NCBI RefSeq assembly: GCF_000931935.2
Contig: NZ_AZAC01000018.1
Span: 19,703-83,702 of the forward strand
Direction of reading: 5' to 3'
Source of the DNA: Dethiosulfatarculus sandiegensis
GTDB lineage: Bacteria > Desulfobacterota > Desulfarculia > Desulfarculales > Desulfarculaceae
DNA length: 64,000 nucleotides
Position numbers and translations under genes: made by a program. Positions 46,418 to 54,659 of this stretch are shown here, in pieces (the stretch's first letter is position 1; every line of letters starts with the position of its first letter). Below the pieces are notes generated by a model that worked only from the letters and a program-made list of their open reading frames with translations, had not been told where the DNA came from and searched no databases.

Positions 46418-47188
46418 ATGCGTTTTTCTTTTAAGCTGTTACTTCTCTTGTTTCCAGCCTTTTTATTATTGAGTTGCCCTTGTATCGGCACAGCAAGGGC
46501 CGACGATTCCTTGCTCCTTTACAGTGGGGCGGGTCTGCGCCAGCCCGTGGAAGAGGTGGTCCGGCTGTTTCAGTCTGAAACCGGAATCAAGGTTCGGATA
46601 GATTTTGCCGGTTCAGGCCGGCTCATGGCGCGCTACCTGGCCTCCGGCAAGGGGGATGTCTTTCTGCCAGGTTCACATTACTATGTGAACAAGCTGAAAG
46701 ACAAGGGCGAGCTGACCTGGTCAAGGCAGGTGGTTCTCCACGTGCCCGTGGTGGGGTTTCCCCTTTCCGGCAAGGTCAAGATCAGCTCTTTTACAGACTT
46801 GACCAAGCCGGGGCTAAAGGTGGGCTTGGGCGATCCAAAAGCCATGGCCCTGGGGCGCACGGCCGAAGATATCCTTACGGCCTCGGGCCTGAGAGAGGGT
46901 GTTCTTAAAAACACCGTGGTGCGGGCCGCCACAGTCAAGCAGCTGGTTCTCTATTTACTAAAAGGCAATGTGGACGCCGCCATTGTGGCCAGGGCGGATG
47001 TGGTCCAGAAAAAAGATAAGTTGGGCATGATCGAAATCGACCCTTCCTGGTACAAACCCGAGATAGTCACGGCCGCGATTTTGAAAGCATCCAAGCAAAA
47101 GAAAAAGGCAAAAAAGCTGGCTGTTTTTATTTCTTCTCCTGAAGCGGTGAAGGTCTTTAACCGCTATGGTTTCCTGCCGGTCAAATGA
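46418..47188 (+). CDS. modA: Molybdate/tungstate ABC transporter substrate-binding protein
   Basis: 256 residues from ATG 46418 (GGAGG upstream). Signal peptide ~residues 1-29 (hydrophobic, then GTARAD). ModA-like fold: LLLYSGAGLRQPVEEVVRLF, FAGSGRLMARYLASGKGDVF, VGLGDPKAMALGRTAEDIL, VDAAIVARADVV. Binds an oxyanion in the periplasm for ModB/ModC encoded downstream. Molybdate or tungstate cannot be told apart here. Confidence 0.88.
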   Translation: MRFSFKLLLLLFPAFLLLSCPCIGTARADDSLLLYSGAGLRQPVEEVVRLFQSETGIKVRIDFAGSGRLMARYLASGKGDVFLPGSHYYVNKLKDKGELTWSRQVVLHVPVVGFPLSGKVKISSFTDLTKPGLKVGLGDPKAMALGRTAEDILTASGLREGVLKNTVVRAATVKQLVLYLLKGNVDAAIVARADVVQKKDKLGMIEIDPSWYKPEIVTAAILKASKQKKKAKKLAVFISSPEAVKVFNRYGFLPVK

Positions 47189-48009
47189 TAAAGCCGACAA
47201 TAGGATTCAAAGGCCTTTTGAGCCTTCCTCTTTTGGTTTTAGGGATCATGGTGACCGGGGTGATTTTCGCCCTGGTCATCCAGGTTTCTCCGTCCGAACT
47301 GTGGCAGGCCCTGAAATCTGAGGAAACCCTTTTTGCCTTGCGTTTTTCCCTGACCGCCTCGGCCGGAGCCATGAGTCTGGCTGTACCCTTGGGCATAGGC
47401 GCGGGCTATTTTCTTTCCCGCAGGGATTTTTTCGGCAAACGGCTCTTGGACGCCCTTTTGGACCTGCCTTTGGTCATGCCGCCTTTAATCGCCGGGGTGG
47501 GGCTTCTTTTTCTTTTTGGGCGCGGCCTGTTAGGCGAGCCTCTGGCTCGCATGGGCCTGGAACTGGTTTTCACCCCCTGGGGCGCAGTGGTTGCCCAGGC
47601 CTTTATCGCCACCCCCATAATCATGCGCAACGCCAAGGCCGCCTTTGAGTCGGTAAACCCGGGTTATCAGGAAACCGCCATGGTGCTGGGGCTAGCTCCC
47701 TGGCGGGTGTTTTTTCGAGTCAACCTGCCCCTGGCCGGGCGCTCGGTCTTTGCCGGGGTGATTCTGGCCTGGGCGCGGACCATGGGCGAATTCGGGGCAA
47801 CCCTTATGGTGGCCGGAGCCACCCGCATGCACACAGAATCCCTGCCTGTGGCGGTTTATCTCAATCTGGCCAGCGGCGAGCTGGGCATCGCCGTTTCCTG
47901 CGCCCTGGTTCTTTTGCTTGTCTGTTTCGGGGTGCTGGTCTGCCTGCGTTTTCTCAAGCCTGAAAAGGGCGGAATGAAAAGGAGTGGGTTATGGCCGGGC
48001 TCTGTTTGA
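47185..48009 (+). CDS. modB: Molybdate/tungstate ABC transporter permease
   Basis: 274 residues, five or six hydrophobic segments. The BPD-transporter EAA loop is visible (YQETAMVLGLAPWRVFFRVN, LPLAGRSVFAGVILAWART). It overlaps the modA stop (ATGA). LGEFGATLMVAGATR-type end typical of ModB. Confidence 0.92.
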   Translation: MIKPTIGFKGLLSLPLLVLGIMVTGVIFALVIQVSPSELWQALKSEETLFALRFSLTASAGAMSLAVPLGIGAGYFLSRRDFFGKRLLDALLDLPLVMPPLIAGVGLLFLFGRGLLGEPLARMGLELVFTPWGAVVAQAFIATPIIMRNAKAAFESVNPGYQETAMVLGLAPWRVFFRVNLPLAGRSVFAGVILAWARTMGEFGATLMVAGATRMHTESLPVAVYLNLASGELGIAVSCALVLLLVCFGVLVCLRFLKPEKGGMKRSGLWPGSV

Positions 48010-49010
48010 AACAAGTGGAAAATAGTTTTGTAAAGTCTACGGATTTGACCATACCCAAGGGATCATTGTTTGTATTGGTGGGGCCTTCCGGTGCGGGCAA
48101 GACCAGCCTTTTGCGCATAATCGCCGGGCTGGCTCCTCACCAGGGCAGCATTGTTCTTGAGGGCAGGGAGCTTAGCCCTCTGCCGTCCCATCTGAGGGGG
48201 GTTGGCTATCTTAGCCAGGATCCTTTTTTGTTCCCTCATCTCAGCCTGGAGGCCAACTTGGATCTGGGCATGACCAGAATGGGGTTCAGTAAATCGGAAA
48301 AACGCCAGCGGCGCGGGGAGCTATTGGAAATGGTGGGCATTTCCCACTTGGCCGGGCGAGACACCTACACCTTGAGCGGCGGTGAAAGGCAAAGGGTGGC
48401 CCTGGCCAGGGTCTTGGCCTCCGGCCCCAGGCTTTTATTGTTGGACGAGCCTTTTAATCAGCTTGATTTCCGTTCAGCCGCTTACATGGCAAGCGAGTTC
48501 AAGTTTCTGCAAAAAAGGCTGCAACTGACAACCCTGATGGTGACCCATAACCTCGCAGAGGCAAAGGAGCTGGCCGACAGTCTGGCGGTGCTCCAGGACG
48601 GACGTCTTCTACCCCAGGGAATCGATCCGGCAGACGGCCAGAGCTTTCTTGAGATCCCCAATCTTATGGATTGCCGGGCCTCCAGGGTTTTGGAAAAGGG
48701 GCTTCTTGAGCTCAACTGGCGGGGCCTTTGCCTGTTTGCCCTGGATCGGGGGATGGTTTGCCACAGTTTCAAGGTTCGGCCAAGCAGCATTCTCTTGGGC
48801 AAAAGCCCGCCCAAGGGTCCTCTTGTCAACCGGTTTCAAGGGCAGGTCAAGGCTGTTCAACTGAACCGCCATACAGCCAGGTTGGAATTGCTGGTTCAGG
48901 GAGCGGAACTTAGGGCCGAGATCCGCCGCAAACAATGGGATCACGACCCGTTAAACAAAGGTGATCAGGTTCAGGGCTTGATTCCCCTGGAAAGCCTGGA
49001 GCCACGGTGA
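47991..49010 (+). CDS. modC: Molybdate/tungstate ABC transporter ATP-binding protein
   Basis: 339 residues, ATG 47991 with AAAAGGAG upstream; overlaps modB by 19 bp. Walker A GPSGAGKTSL, signature TLSGGERQRVALAR, Walker B LLLLDEPFNQLD, switch His VTHNLAEA. The C-terminal ~120 residues carry a TOBE-like oxyanion-sensing domain (SSILLGKSPP; NRFQGQVKAVQLNRHTARLE). Confidence 0.92.
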   Translation: MAGLCLKQVENSFVKSTDLTIPKGSLFVLVGPSGAGKTSLLRIIAGLAPHQGSIVLEGRELSPLPSHLRGVGYLSQDPFLFPHLSLEANLDLGMTRMGFSKSEKRQRRGELLEMVGISHLAGRDTYTLSGGERQRVALARVLASGPRLLLLDEPFNQLDFRSAAYMASEFKFLQKRLQLTTLMVTHNLAEAKELADSLAVLQDGRLLPQGIDPADGQSFLEIPNLMDCRASRVLEKGLLELNWRGLCLFALDRGMVCHSFKVRPSSILLGKSPPKGPLVNRFQGQVKAVQLNRHTARLELLVQGAELRAEIRRKQWDHDPLNKGDQVQGLIPLESLEPR

Positions 49011-49048
49011 CCTTTGCCGCCGCTTGAATTATATGAAGGAGTTAAAAA

Positions 49049-49771
49049 GTGGATACCTATGAGAAATTGCGCCAGACCCTGATCAAAACCATGGAATCTG
49101 AAAACTGGGCCGAGGAAAAGGTGCAGGTGAAGGTGCGGACCCTGACCCCGGAGGAGGCGATCGGTGATCCCGAGCACCGGGACTATCCTTTGATCAAGGG
49201 AAGAGAGCGGATGATGGCCGCCGAATTCAGGGGATGCCAGGGCCAGGCCTTTACCGACAGGTTCGGGGAGTTTCAGGGCTCTTTGCAGGAGGTGGCGAAT
49301 ATGGAGCTTTCCAATAATTTTCGCCGGGCGGTTTTTCTGGCCAGTTTAAATGCCGTGCTGCGGGCCCATGGAAAGGTGGAAAAAACCATCCACTGCAAGG
49401 ATGAGGCCCCGCCCAATTGCGCCGCCCAATTGGCCGAGATGGTCGCCGAGCGCTTTGGCAACCCAAAAGTGGCCCTGGTCGGACTGCAGCCCCGCATGGC
49501 CCAGGCCTTGGCCACGCGTTTTGAACTGCGGATCACCGATATGGATCAGGACAACATAGGCCAGAAACGCTTCGGAGTTGTGGTGGAAAGCGAAAAGGAG
49601 ACCGCAAGTGTGCTTGATTGGTGTGACTTGGCTTTGGTCACCGGCACCACCTTTTCAAACGCAAGCGTAACCAGCATGCTGAACGGCAAACCCGTTATAT
49701 TCTACGGGGTGACCGTGGCCGGACCGGCCGCAGCACTTGGGCTCGACAGGTTCTGTCCCCTGGCGTCCTGA
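49049..49771 (+). CDS. DUF364 protein (putative heavy-metal chelation family)
   Basis: 240 residues from GTG 49049 (GAAGGAG upstream). C-terminal half: VALVGLQPRMAQALATRF, ITDMDQDN, CDLALVTGTTFSNASVTSML, NGKPVIFYGVTVAGPAA, the DUF364 pattern. It lies 38 bp after modC in the same direction, so probably in the mod operon. It may bind the oxyanion or help its insertion into a cofactor; function unproven. Confidence 0.75.
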   Translation: MDTYEKLRQTLIKTMESENWAEEKVQVKVRTLTPEEAIGDPEHRDYPLIKGRERMMAAEFRGCQGQAFTDRFGEFQGSLQEVANMELSNNFRRAVFLASLNAVLRAHGKVEKTIHCKDEAPPNCAAQLAEMVAERFGNPKVALVGLQPRMAQALATRFELRITDMDQDNIGQKRFGVVVESEKETASVLDWCDLALVTGTTFSNASVTSMLNGKPVIFYGVTVAGPAAALGLDRFCPLAS

Positions 49772-50099
49772 GGCTGGTTTGGATGTTTTTCCGCTACGGA
49801 AAACCCTGTATATTTTAGGGGGTTAAATGGCGCAGGCAAAGAGTCTGCAAGACTGGCTCTTTGCCTCTTAAAACTTGCTTCAGATAGACTTGCCAAGTTT
49901 TCGGTTCCAGCCGGGGCCCGGAGAAAAAACATGGTTTGAAAAAATACCGGTCCGGGCCAGGCGATTCATTTGTGAAGATGATTACTTTTATGGCCGTGCA
50001 CAAACCCGCCGGCCTGAAAGGCCTTTAAATCTCCATGCCGCACCAAGCCTTCAAAAGACGCGGCGGTTTTTTAAACCCTCGATTGGTGGGAAGGCCTTT
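49772..50099. other. Gene-free region between convergent operons
   Basis: About 330 bp. Holds GGCC-TGAA-AGGCC hairpin-like sequence near 50013 and no supported gene. Confidence 0.35.
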
Positions 50100-50531
50100 T
50101 TACCAGCCGATTCTTTTGAGCAGATCCTTTACTTCTTCTTCCCTGGCCTTTTCATCCAGCTTTATACGCTTGGCTCTTCCTTCTTTCACCTTTTCCACCA
50201 AAAGATCCAGGTCGGCGGGTTTTTCCAAAAAGTCAAAGGCGCCCTGGCGCATGGCCTCCACACCTTTTTTCACTGTGGCCTGGCCGGTGAGCAGGATAAT
50301 CTGCAGATCGGGCTTTCTCTGCAAGGCCTGTTTCAAGGTCTCCAACCCGTCCAGTCCCGGCATCATCAGATCCATGACAATGGCGTCATAGATATTGTCT
50401 TTGATCTTCTCCAGGGCCTCTTCGCCGTTTAAGGCAGTATCCACTTCAATGTCTCGGTTCCTGAGGCGTTCGGAGACGTTTTCCAAGAATTCCTGCTCAT
50501 CGTCCACCACTAGGATTTGGGCTATGGTCAT
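50100..50531 (-). CDS. Single-domain response regulator
   Basis: 143 residues, ATG 50531 with AAAGGAG upstream. Receiver fold: ILVVDDEQEFLENVSERLR, phospho-acceptor Asp in AIVMDLMMPGLDG, Thr in ILLTGQATVKKG, Lys in FLEKPADLDLL. A ~25-residue charged tail follows. Last gene of the signalling operon; no output domain. Confidence 0.92.
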   Translation of the reverse strand: MTIAQILVVDDEQEFLENVSERLRNRDIEVDTALNGEEALEKIKDNIYDAIVMDLMMPGLDGLETLKQALQRKPDLQIILLTGQATVKKGVEAMRQGAFDFLEKPADLDLLVEKVKEGRAKRIKLDEKAREEEVKDLLKRIGW

Positions 50532-50647
50532 ATTTCTTCTCCTTTACTTGACCGGCGGCTTTTTTACTTGGGCCTGGCCGCAGGTTTGCTTCTAATTACT
50601 TGGTCGCGCTTATTAATCCCATTTCCAAAGCCGGGTTTCCCTGAAAC

Positions 50648-51280
50648 CTAAAAGGGAACAATCATCTCAAGTCCGCCCTGTTCCAGGATCGTCACCCTTG
50701 CCCCCAAGGGGTCCAGAATCTGGCTGGGAGGCTCCTGTAATTGTCCGGAAAGCCGGGCCTCAAAACAAAGCGCCAGGCCATCGGGCCTTTTTTCCACTTT
50801 GGATCTGATCTCCTGTTCAGGCTCCGCCGCCTCTGCCACAGACTCGAGACAGGCCCAGATCGCCTGCTCCAACAAGGCCTGTTTCTTATCCGTACCGGCC
50901 GAGATGTCTTCACCCTCAAGCTTCAGTGTGAGCCGGTTGCCGCCGGTTAAGCGGCCAAAGAAAAAAGGCTCGACAATTTTGAGCGACTGAACCATGTCTG
51001 CGCCTTTTTGCTCCAGGTCCGCGCTGTGGGCAAACTTGTTCAGCCTTTTGACCGCTCCGTCAGCCTGTTCCAGACGGACAATGATCCTTTGGGTCAGTTC
51101 GCTTAAACGGTTCAGGTCCGGTTCCCGCCCTGATTCCGCCAAGGCGAGCATTTCCTGCATGAGATGGATCTGTTCGTTCATTACGGCCAGTTCGTTTTTA
51201 ATCTCATGAGTGCCCCTGGCCGTCACCCTTCCGAAAAAAGCAAGGGTTAGGTCTAACAAATCCTGGTGGCTGTTTGACAT
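50648..51280 (-). CDS. Histidine-kinase-like phosphotransfer protein, no canonical ATPase motifs
   Basis: 210 residues. A helical dimerisation/phosphotransfer-like segment with GTHEIKNELAVMNEQ (His box) near residue 24. The C-terminal part should be the ATPase, but I find no N, G1 or G2 box; it ends ILEQGGLEMIVPF. It may be a phosphotransfer or scaffold partner for the flanking receivers. Confidence 0.65.
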   Translation of the reverse strand: MSNSHQDLLDLTLAFFGRVTARGTHEIKNELAVMNEQIHLMQEMLALAESGREPDLNRLSELTQRIIVRLEQADGAVKRLNKFAHSADLEQKGADMVQSLKIVEPFFFGRLTGGNRLTLKLEGEDISAGTDKKQALLEQAIWACLESVAEAAEPEQEIRSKVEKRPDGLALCFEARLSGQLQEPPSQILDPLGARVTILEQGGLEMIVPF

Positions 51281-51294
51281 AAGCTTTCTCTTCT

Positions 51295-51642
51295 TTAAGG
51301 TTGCATCATAAGATTAAGTAGGTCTTCTATATCCACAGGCTTGACCAGGTAGCGGTTTGCTCCCAATTTAAGCGCGTGGTCCAGGTCTTCGGCGGAACTG
51401 TGCCCGGTGAGCAGTATTATCCGGGTCTCCGGCCTTTGTTTCTTGATGGCCTTTATGGCCTCGAATCCGCCCAGACCGGGCATCTTGAGGTCCACCACCA
51501 CCCAATCGTAGGGCTGCTTTTTGATCAGCTCCAGTCCGTCCTCACCGCTGACTGCCCAATCGCTTGAAATGCCCCGTATCTCCAGGCGTTCAGAAAGCGT
51601 GGTGACCAGTTCCTTTTCATCATCAATAAGCAGGACCTTCAT
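51295..51642 (-). CDS. Single-domain response regulator
   Basis: 115 residues, ATG 51642 with AAGGAGAAC upstream. VLLIDDEKELVTTLSERLE, Asp in WVVVDLKMPGLGG, Thr in IILLTGHSSAEDL, Lys in YLVKPVDIEDLL. Minimal receiver between two kinase-type genes. Confidence 0.93.
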   Translation of the reverse strand: MKVLLIDDEKELVTTLSERLEIRGISSDWAVSGEDGLELIKKQPYDWVVVDLKMPGLGGFEAIKAIKKQRPETRIILLTGHSSAEDLDHALKLGANRYLVKPVDIEDLLNLMMQP

Positions 51643-51675
51643 AGGTCAGTTCTCCTTGTCAGAGGTTCCCCTGTT

Positions 51676-53433
51676 TTAAACAAGCCGGGAGATCACCTCT
51701 TCTTCATCTGTTTCAAGGTTTGTGTTGTTTTGCCGGGGCAGTAGAATTCTGAAGGTGGTGCCTTCTCCTGTTTTACTTTCCACATGAATATCACCGCCCA
51801 TTTTCTGGACAATGCCGTATGTTATGGAAAGACCCAGGCCTGTTCCCTTTTCGCCCTTGGTGGAGAAAAACGGTTCAAAAATGTTTTTCAGGTTTTCTTC
51901 CTTTATGCCTTCTCCATTATCGTAAATACTGATCGCAACCCGTTTCCGGTCATGTTCGGCCACATTAATGTCTATGCGCCCACCGTCTGAAACCGCTGCC
52001 AGCGCGTTGTTTAAGATGTTTAGGAAAACCTGTTGGAGTTGTCCCTTGTCCGCCATGATCGGGGGGACTTCTCCGTCTCCATCCAGGTTTATTTGAATGT
52101 TCCGGTATTCTGCCTCCCGGCCCAAAAGACCGAGCACTTCTTTTATAAGGTCAACAAGGTGGATCTGTTCGGACTTGATCGGCAGGTGACGGGCAAAACC
52201 CAGGAGCCGGTGGGTGATCCTGCTGACCCTACGCACAGAATCTTTTATCACTTCGGCCTGCTTCAGGAATTTATCCTTAAGGGGACAACTCTCCGTGTGG
52301 GCCAGGATATCGGTCATGAGCCCGACTTTTTCATTGATAATAGCAACCGGGTTGTTTATTTCATGGGCCACACCGGCAGCCAGGCGGCCGATTGAGGCCA
52401 GCTTGTTGGTGTATTCCATTTCGTGCAACATGGTCACCCTTCTTAAGTCCGCGTCATAGATTCGCCCCACCAAGGTGTTGCTTCCCCAATAGATCACCAA
52501 GAGCATGGCCATCACGCTTAAACCCACCATGATCATTACGTTGATGCGCAAGATGTCCCATCTGTGCAAAAGGGCCTTGGGTTTGTTTATGGCCACCAGG
52601 TTAAAGGGCGTTCCCTCCACCTCTGCCACACCCACGGCAAGCGGCAGGTTGGTTGCGTCCTTGGTCTGGTATATGCCGTTTGTCATCGGGTGCTGGTCTG
52701 AGACAAGAGGAAATTGGGTCAGGACCTGGCCGTAAAGTTCAGATGAGGTCTGAAGCATTCCGGCCTGGTTCACCAGGAAAAGGTCACCGCCCCGGCGTAT
52801 ATCCTGGGCCTTCATCAGGGAGTTGAGCCTGTCTGTGTCAATGGTGGCCCTTAACACATAAGGAGGCTCGTTTTCGCTTTCGTGCCTTACGGCTATGACA
52901 AAATGGGGGAAATTCCTGTGCCCTAAAAACACATCGCTGATATAGATCCCCCTGATCATAACCTCCTGGTACCAGTCCTGGTTTTTATAGTTGTGCCCCT
53001 CCAGGTTATAAGGCCCCACATAGGTCTGCTGAATGCCCCGGGCATCTATCAGCCCCAGGTCCACGAATCCGCCAAAGGATTTGCGCAGGCGGGAAAACAC
53101 GCTGCTTAAGCGTTTAATATCAGAGAGCTCTTCAAAGGTGTTGTCTAAGTTTACATAGGCCAGGGCGGCTTTTCTTTCATCCAGAAAATAAGAGACCTGC
53201 AGCTTGCTGGTGGCCAAAAGACGCTGCATTTGGTTGGTGATTTCACTGAACTGGAGTTCATATTGCTTTTGGAACTGATAAAAATTGATGGCCGCGAGCA
53301 GAAACAAGGGAGCCAGGGTCACCACTATCGCGGACCAGAAGGTGTTTTTCCACAGTCTACGATAGTTGAGTAGCTCAAGCTTGGAATGCCGTTTTTCCCA
53401 AAAGGACGGTTTTATCAGATTCCAAAGTCCCAT
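51676..53433 (-). CDS. Membrane sensor histidine kinase (dCache-type)
   Basis: 585 residues, ATG 53433 directly after the stop of the preceding gene. TM1 ~residues 33-52, a periplasmic sensing domain of ~230 residues (NQDWYQEVMIRGIYISDVFL is dCache-like), TM2 ~290-310, then His box GVAHEINNPVAIINEK, N box LNILNNALAAVSDGG and G box GTGLGLSITYGIVQKMGG. A full kinase that could phosphorylate the receivers around it. Confidence 0.92.
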   Translation of the reverse strand: MGLWNLIKPSFWEKRHSKLELLNYRRLWKNTFWSAIVVTLAPLFLLAAINFYQFQKQYELQFSEITNQMQRLLATSKLQVSYFLDERKAALAYVNLDNTFEELSDIKRLSSVFSRLRKSFGGFVDLGLIDARGIQQTYVGPYNLEGHNYKNQDWYQEVMIRGIYISDVFLGHRNFPHFVIAVRHESENEPPYVLRATIDTDRLNSLMKAQDIRRGGDLFLVNQAGMLQTSSELYGQVLTQFPLVSDQHPMTNGIYQTKDATNLPLAVGVAEVEGTPFNLVAINKPKALLHRWDILRINVMIMVGLSVMAMLLVIYWGSNTLVGRIYDADLRRVTMLHEMEYTNKLASIGRLAAGVAHEINNPVAIINEKVGLMTDILAHTESCPLKDKFLKQAEVIKDSVRRVSRITHRLLGFARHLPIKSEQIHLVDLIKEVLGLLGREAEYRNIQINLDGDGEVPPIMADKGQLQQVFLNILNNALAAVSDGGRIDINVAEHDRKRVAISIYDNGEGIKEENLKNIFEPFFSTKGEKGTGLGLSITYGIVQKMGGDIHVESKTGEGTTFRILLPRQNNTNLETDEEEVISRLV

Positions 53434-54657
53434 TTATCCCCGCCTTGCTTTTACGGATTCATAAGCCTTTTGCATGGTCTGGGAGAGAGTTTCTATATCC
53501 ACCGGTTTTTCCAGATAGGCAAAAGCCCCTTTTTCCATGCATTCTTGTCTGTCTCTATCCGAGCCGTGTCCGGTGAGTATGATAACCTCCACTTCGGGGT
53601 GTTCTTGTTTTATGCGTCTTAAAACCTCCATGCCGTCTATGCCCGGCATCTTGAGGTCCAAGACCATGACTTCGGGTTCGTCTTCGTCGGCCAGTTTCAA
53701 GGCTTCCTTGCCGTTATAAACCACAGCCGAACCAATGGCCCTGAGCATCAGCCTTTCTGAAAGCGTTTCTACGAATTCCCTTTCGTCATCCACCAAAAGC
53801 ACCTTGGAGGGCAGTTTGAAATCCGCCCGGCGATAGACGTCCGCCTGGTAATAGTCCGGCCCCGGTTCGACCTTCACCTCTTTAACCCCTGCCACCGAAG
53901 AGGCCAGGTTTTTAAGCTCTTCGGAAAGGCGGTTCAGCATCAGAACCTTTTTGTTGATGCGAATGGTGACAACCCCGTTTTGGCTCCAGACCTCCGCGTC
54001 TTTGGGATTGTGTCCCTCCTTGGCCAGGGCCTGTTCCACCTGGGCTGCTGTTTTAAAATCTTCAAGATCCTTTAGGGAGGTCTCGGTTACTTGAAGGTCC
54101 GGGGTTTTGATTGCCTCGCAGATGGTGGCTATGGCCTTTTCCTGGGGAGTGTTGTCCATGGGTAAAAGAATGTCGTATAGCTGGGGAGACCAGGGTTCCT
54201 GGTTGTGCAGGTATTCGGCCCAGCGAAAGGCGGCCTCATCGTCAGTATGCACCCGCGAAATGGCGGCTTTTTCCTCCAGGCCCAGCTCGCGCGTGGCTCG
54301 GGCCACCCTGTACTTGGTCTCCGCGATCAGGCAGACCCCAAGCGCATGTCTTATTCTGCCGAGCATGAGCAAAGAGCCGTAACCAAGATAGACCATTTCG
54401 GTCTGCTTAAGCAGTTCGCCGAGCCCCATCCTGAGCCAGCTTATGGCCTGCTCTTTTTCATGGGAAAAGGGATTGAATATGGAGGCCCGGCCGAACATGG
54501 CCCTGCGCAGGGCCTCGGAAGAGGGGCCGCCGTTTTTCAGCACCCAGCCTATCAGGTCTTCGTCTCTCAGTATGGGGCAACTCATTTCAGAGGCCACGCC
54601 CTGGGCCAGTTCCTCAGAGGCGCAGAAAGAGCCGGTAAATATGGCAACAACGCTCAT
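53434..54657 (-). CDS. Degenerate cytidylate-kinase-like domain fused to a receiver
   Basis: 407 residues from ATG 54657 (frame open to 54717). Residues ~1-200 look like the cytidylate-kinase-like domain (IFTGSFCASEELAQGVASEM, LRDEDLIGWVL), but the P-loop GxxxxGK is missing, so ATP binding is doubtful. A BON-like segment ~residues 200-285 follows (QNGVVTIRINKKVL). The C-terminal receiver is intact (LLVDDEREFVETLSERL, Asp in VMVLDLKMPGIDG, Lys in AYLEKPVD). It overlaps no gene; its start is 3 bp past the SulP stop. Probably a signalling adaptor. Confidence 0.75.
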   Translation of the reverse strand: MSVVAIFTGSFCASEELAQGVASEMSCPILRDEDLIGWVLKNGGPSSEALRRAMFGRASIFNPFSHEKEQAISWLRMGLGELLKQTEMVYLGYGSLLMLGRIRHALGVCLIAETKYRVARATRELGLEEKAAISRVHTDDEAAFRWAEYLHNQEPWSPQLYDILLPMDNTPQEKAIATICEAIKTPDLQVTETSLKDLEDFKTAAQVEQALAKEGHNPKDAEVWSQNGVVTIRINKKVLMLNRLSEELKNLASSVAGVKEVKVEPGPDYYQADVYRRADFKLPSKVLLVDDEREFVETLSERLMLRAIGSAVVYNGKEALKLADEDEPEVMVLDLKMPGIDGMEVLRRIKQEHPEVEVIILTGHGSDRDRQECMEKGAFAYLEKPVDIETLSQTMQKAYESVKARRG

Positions 54658-54659
54658 GG

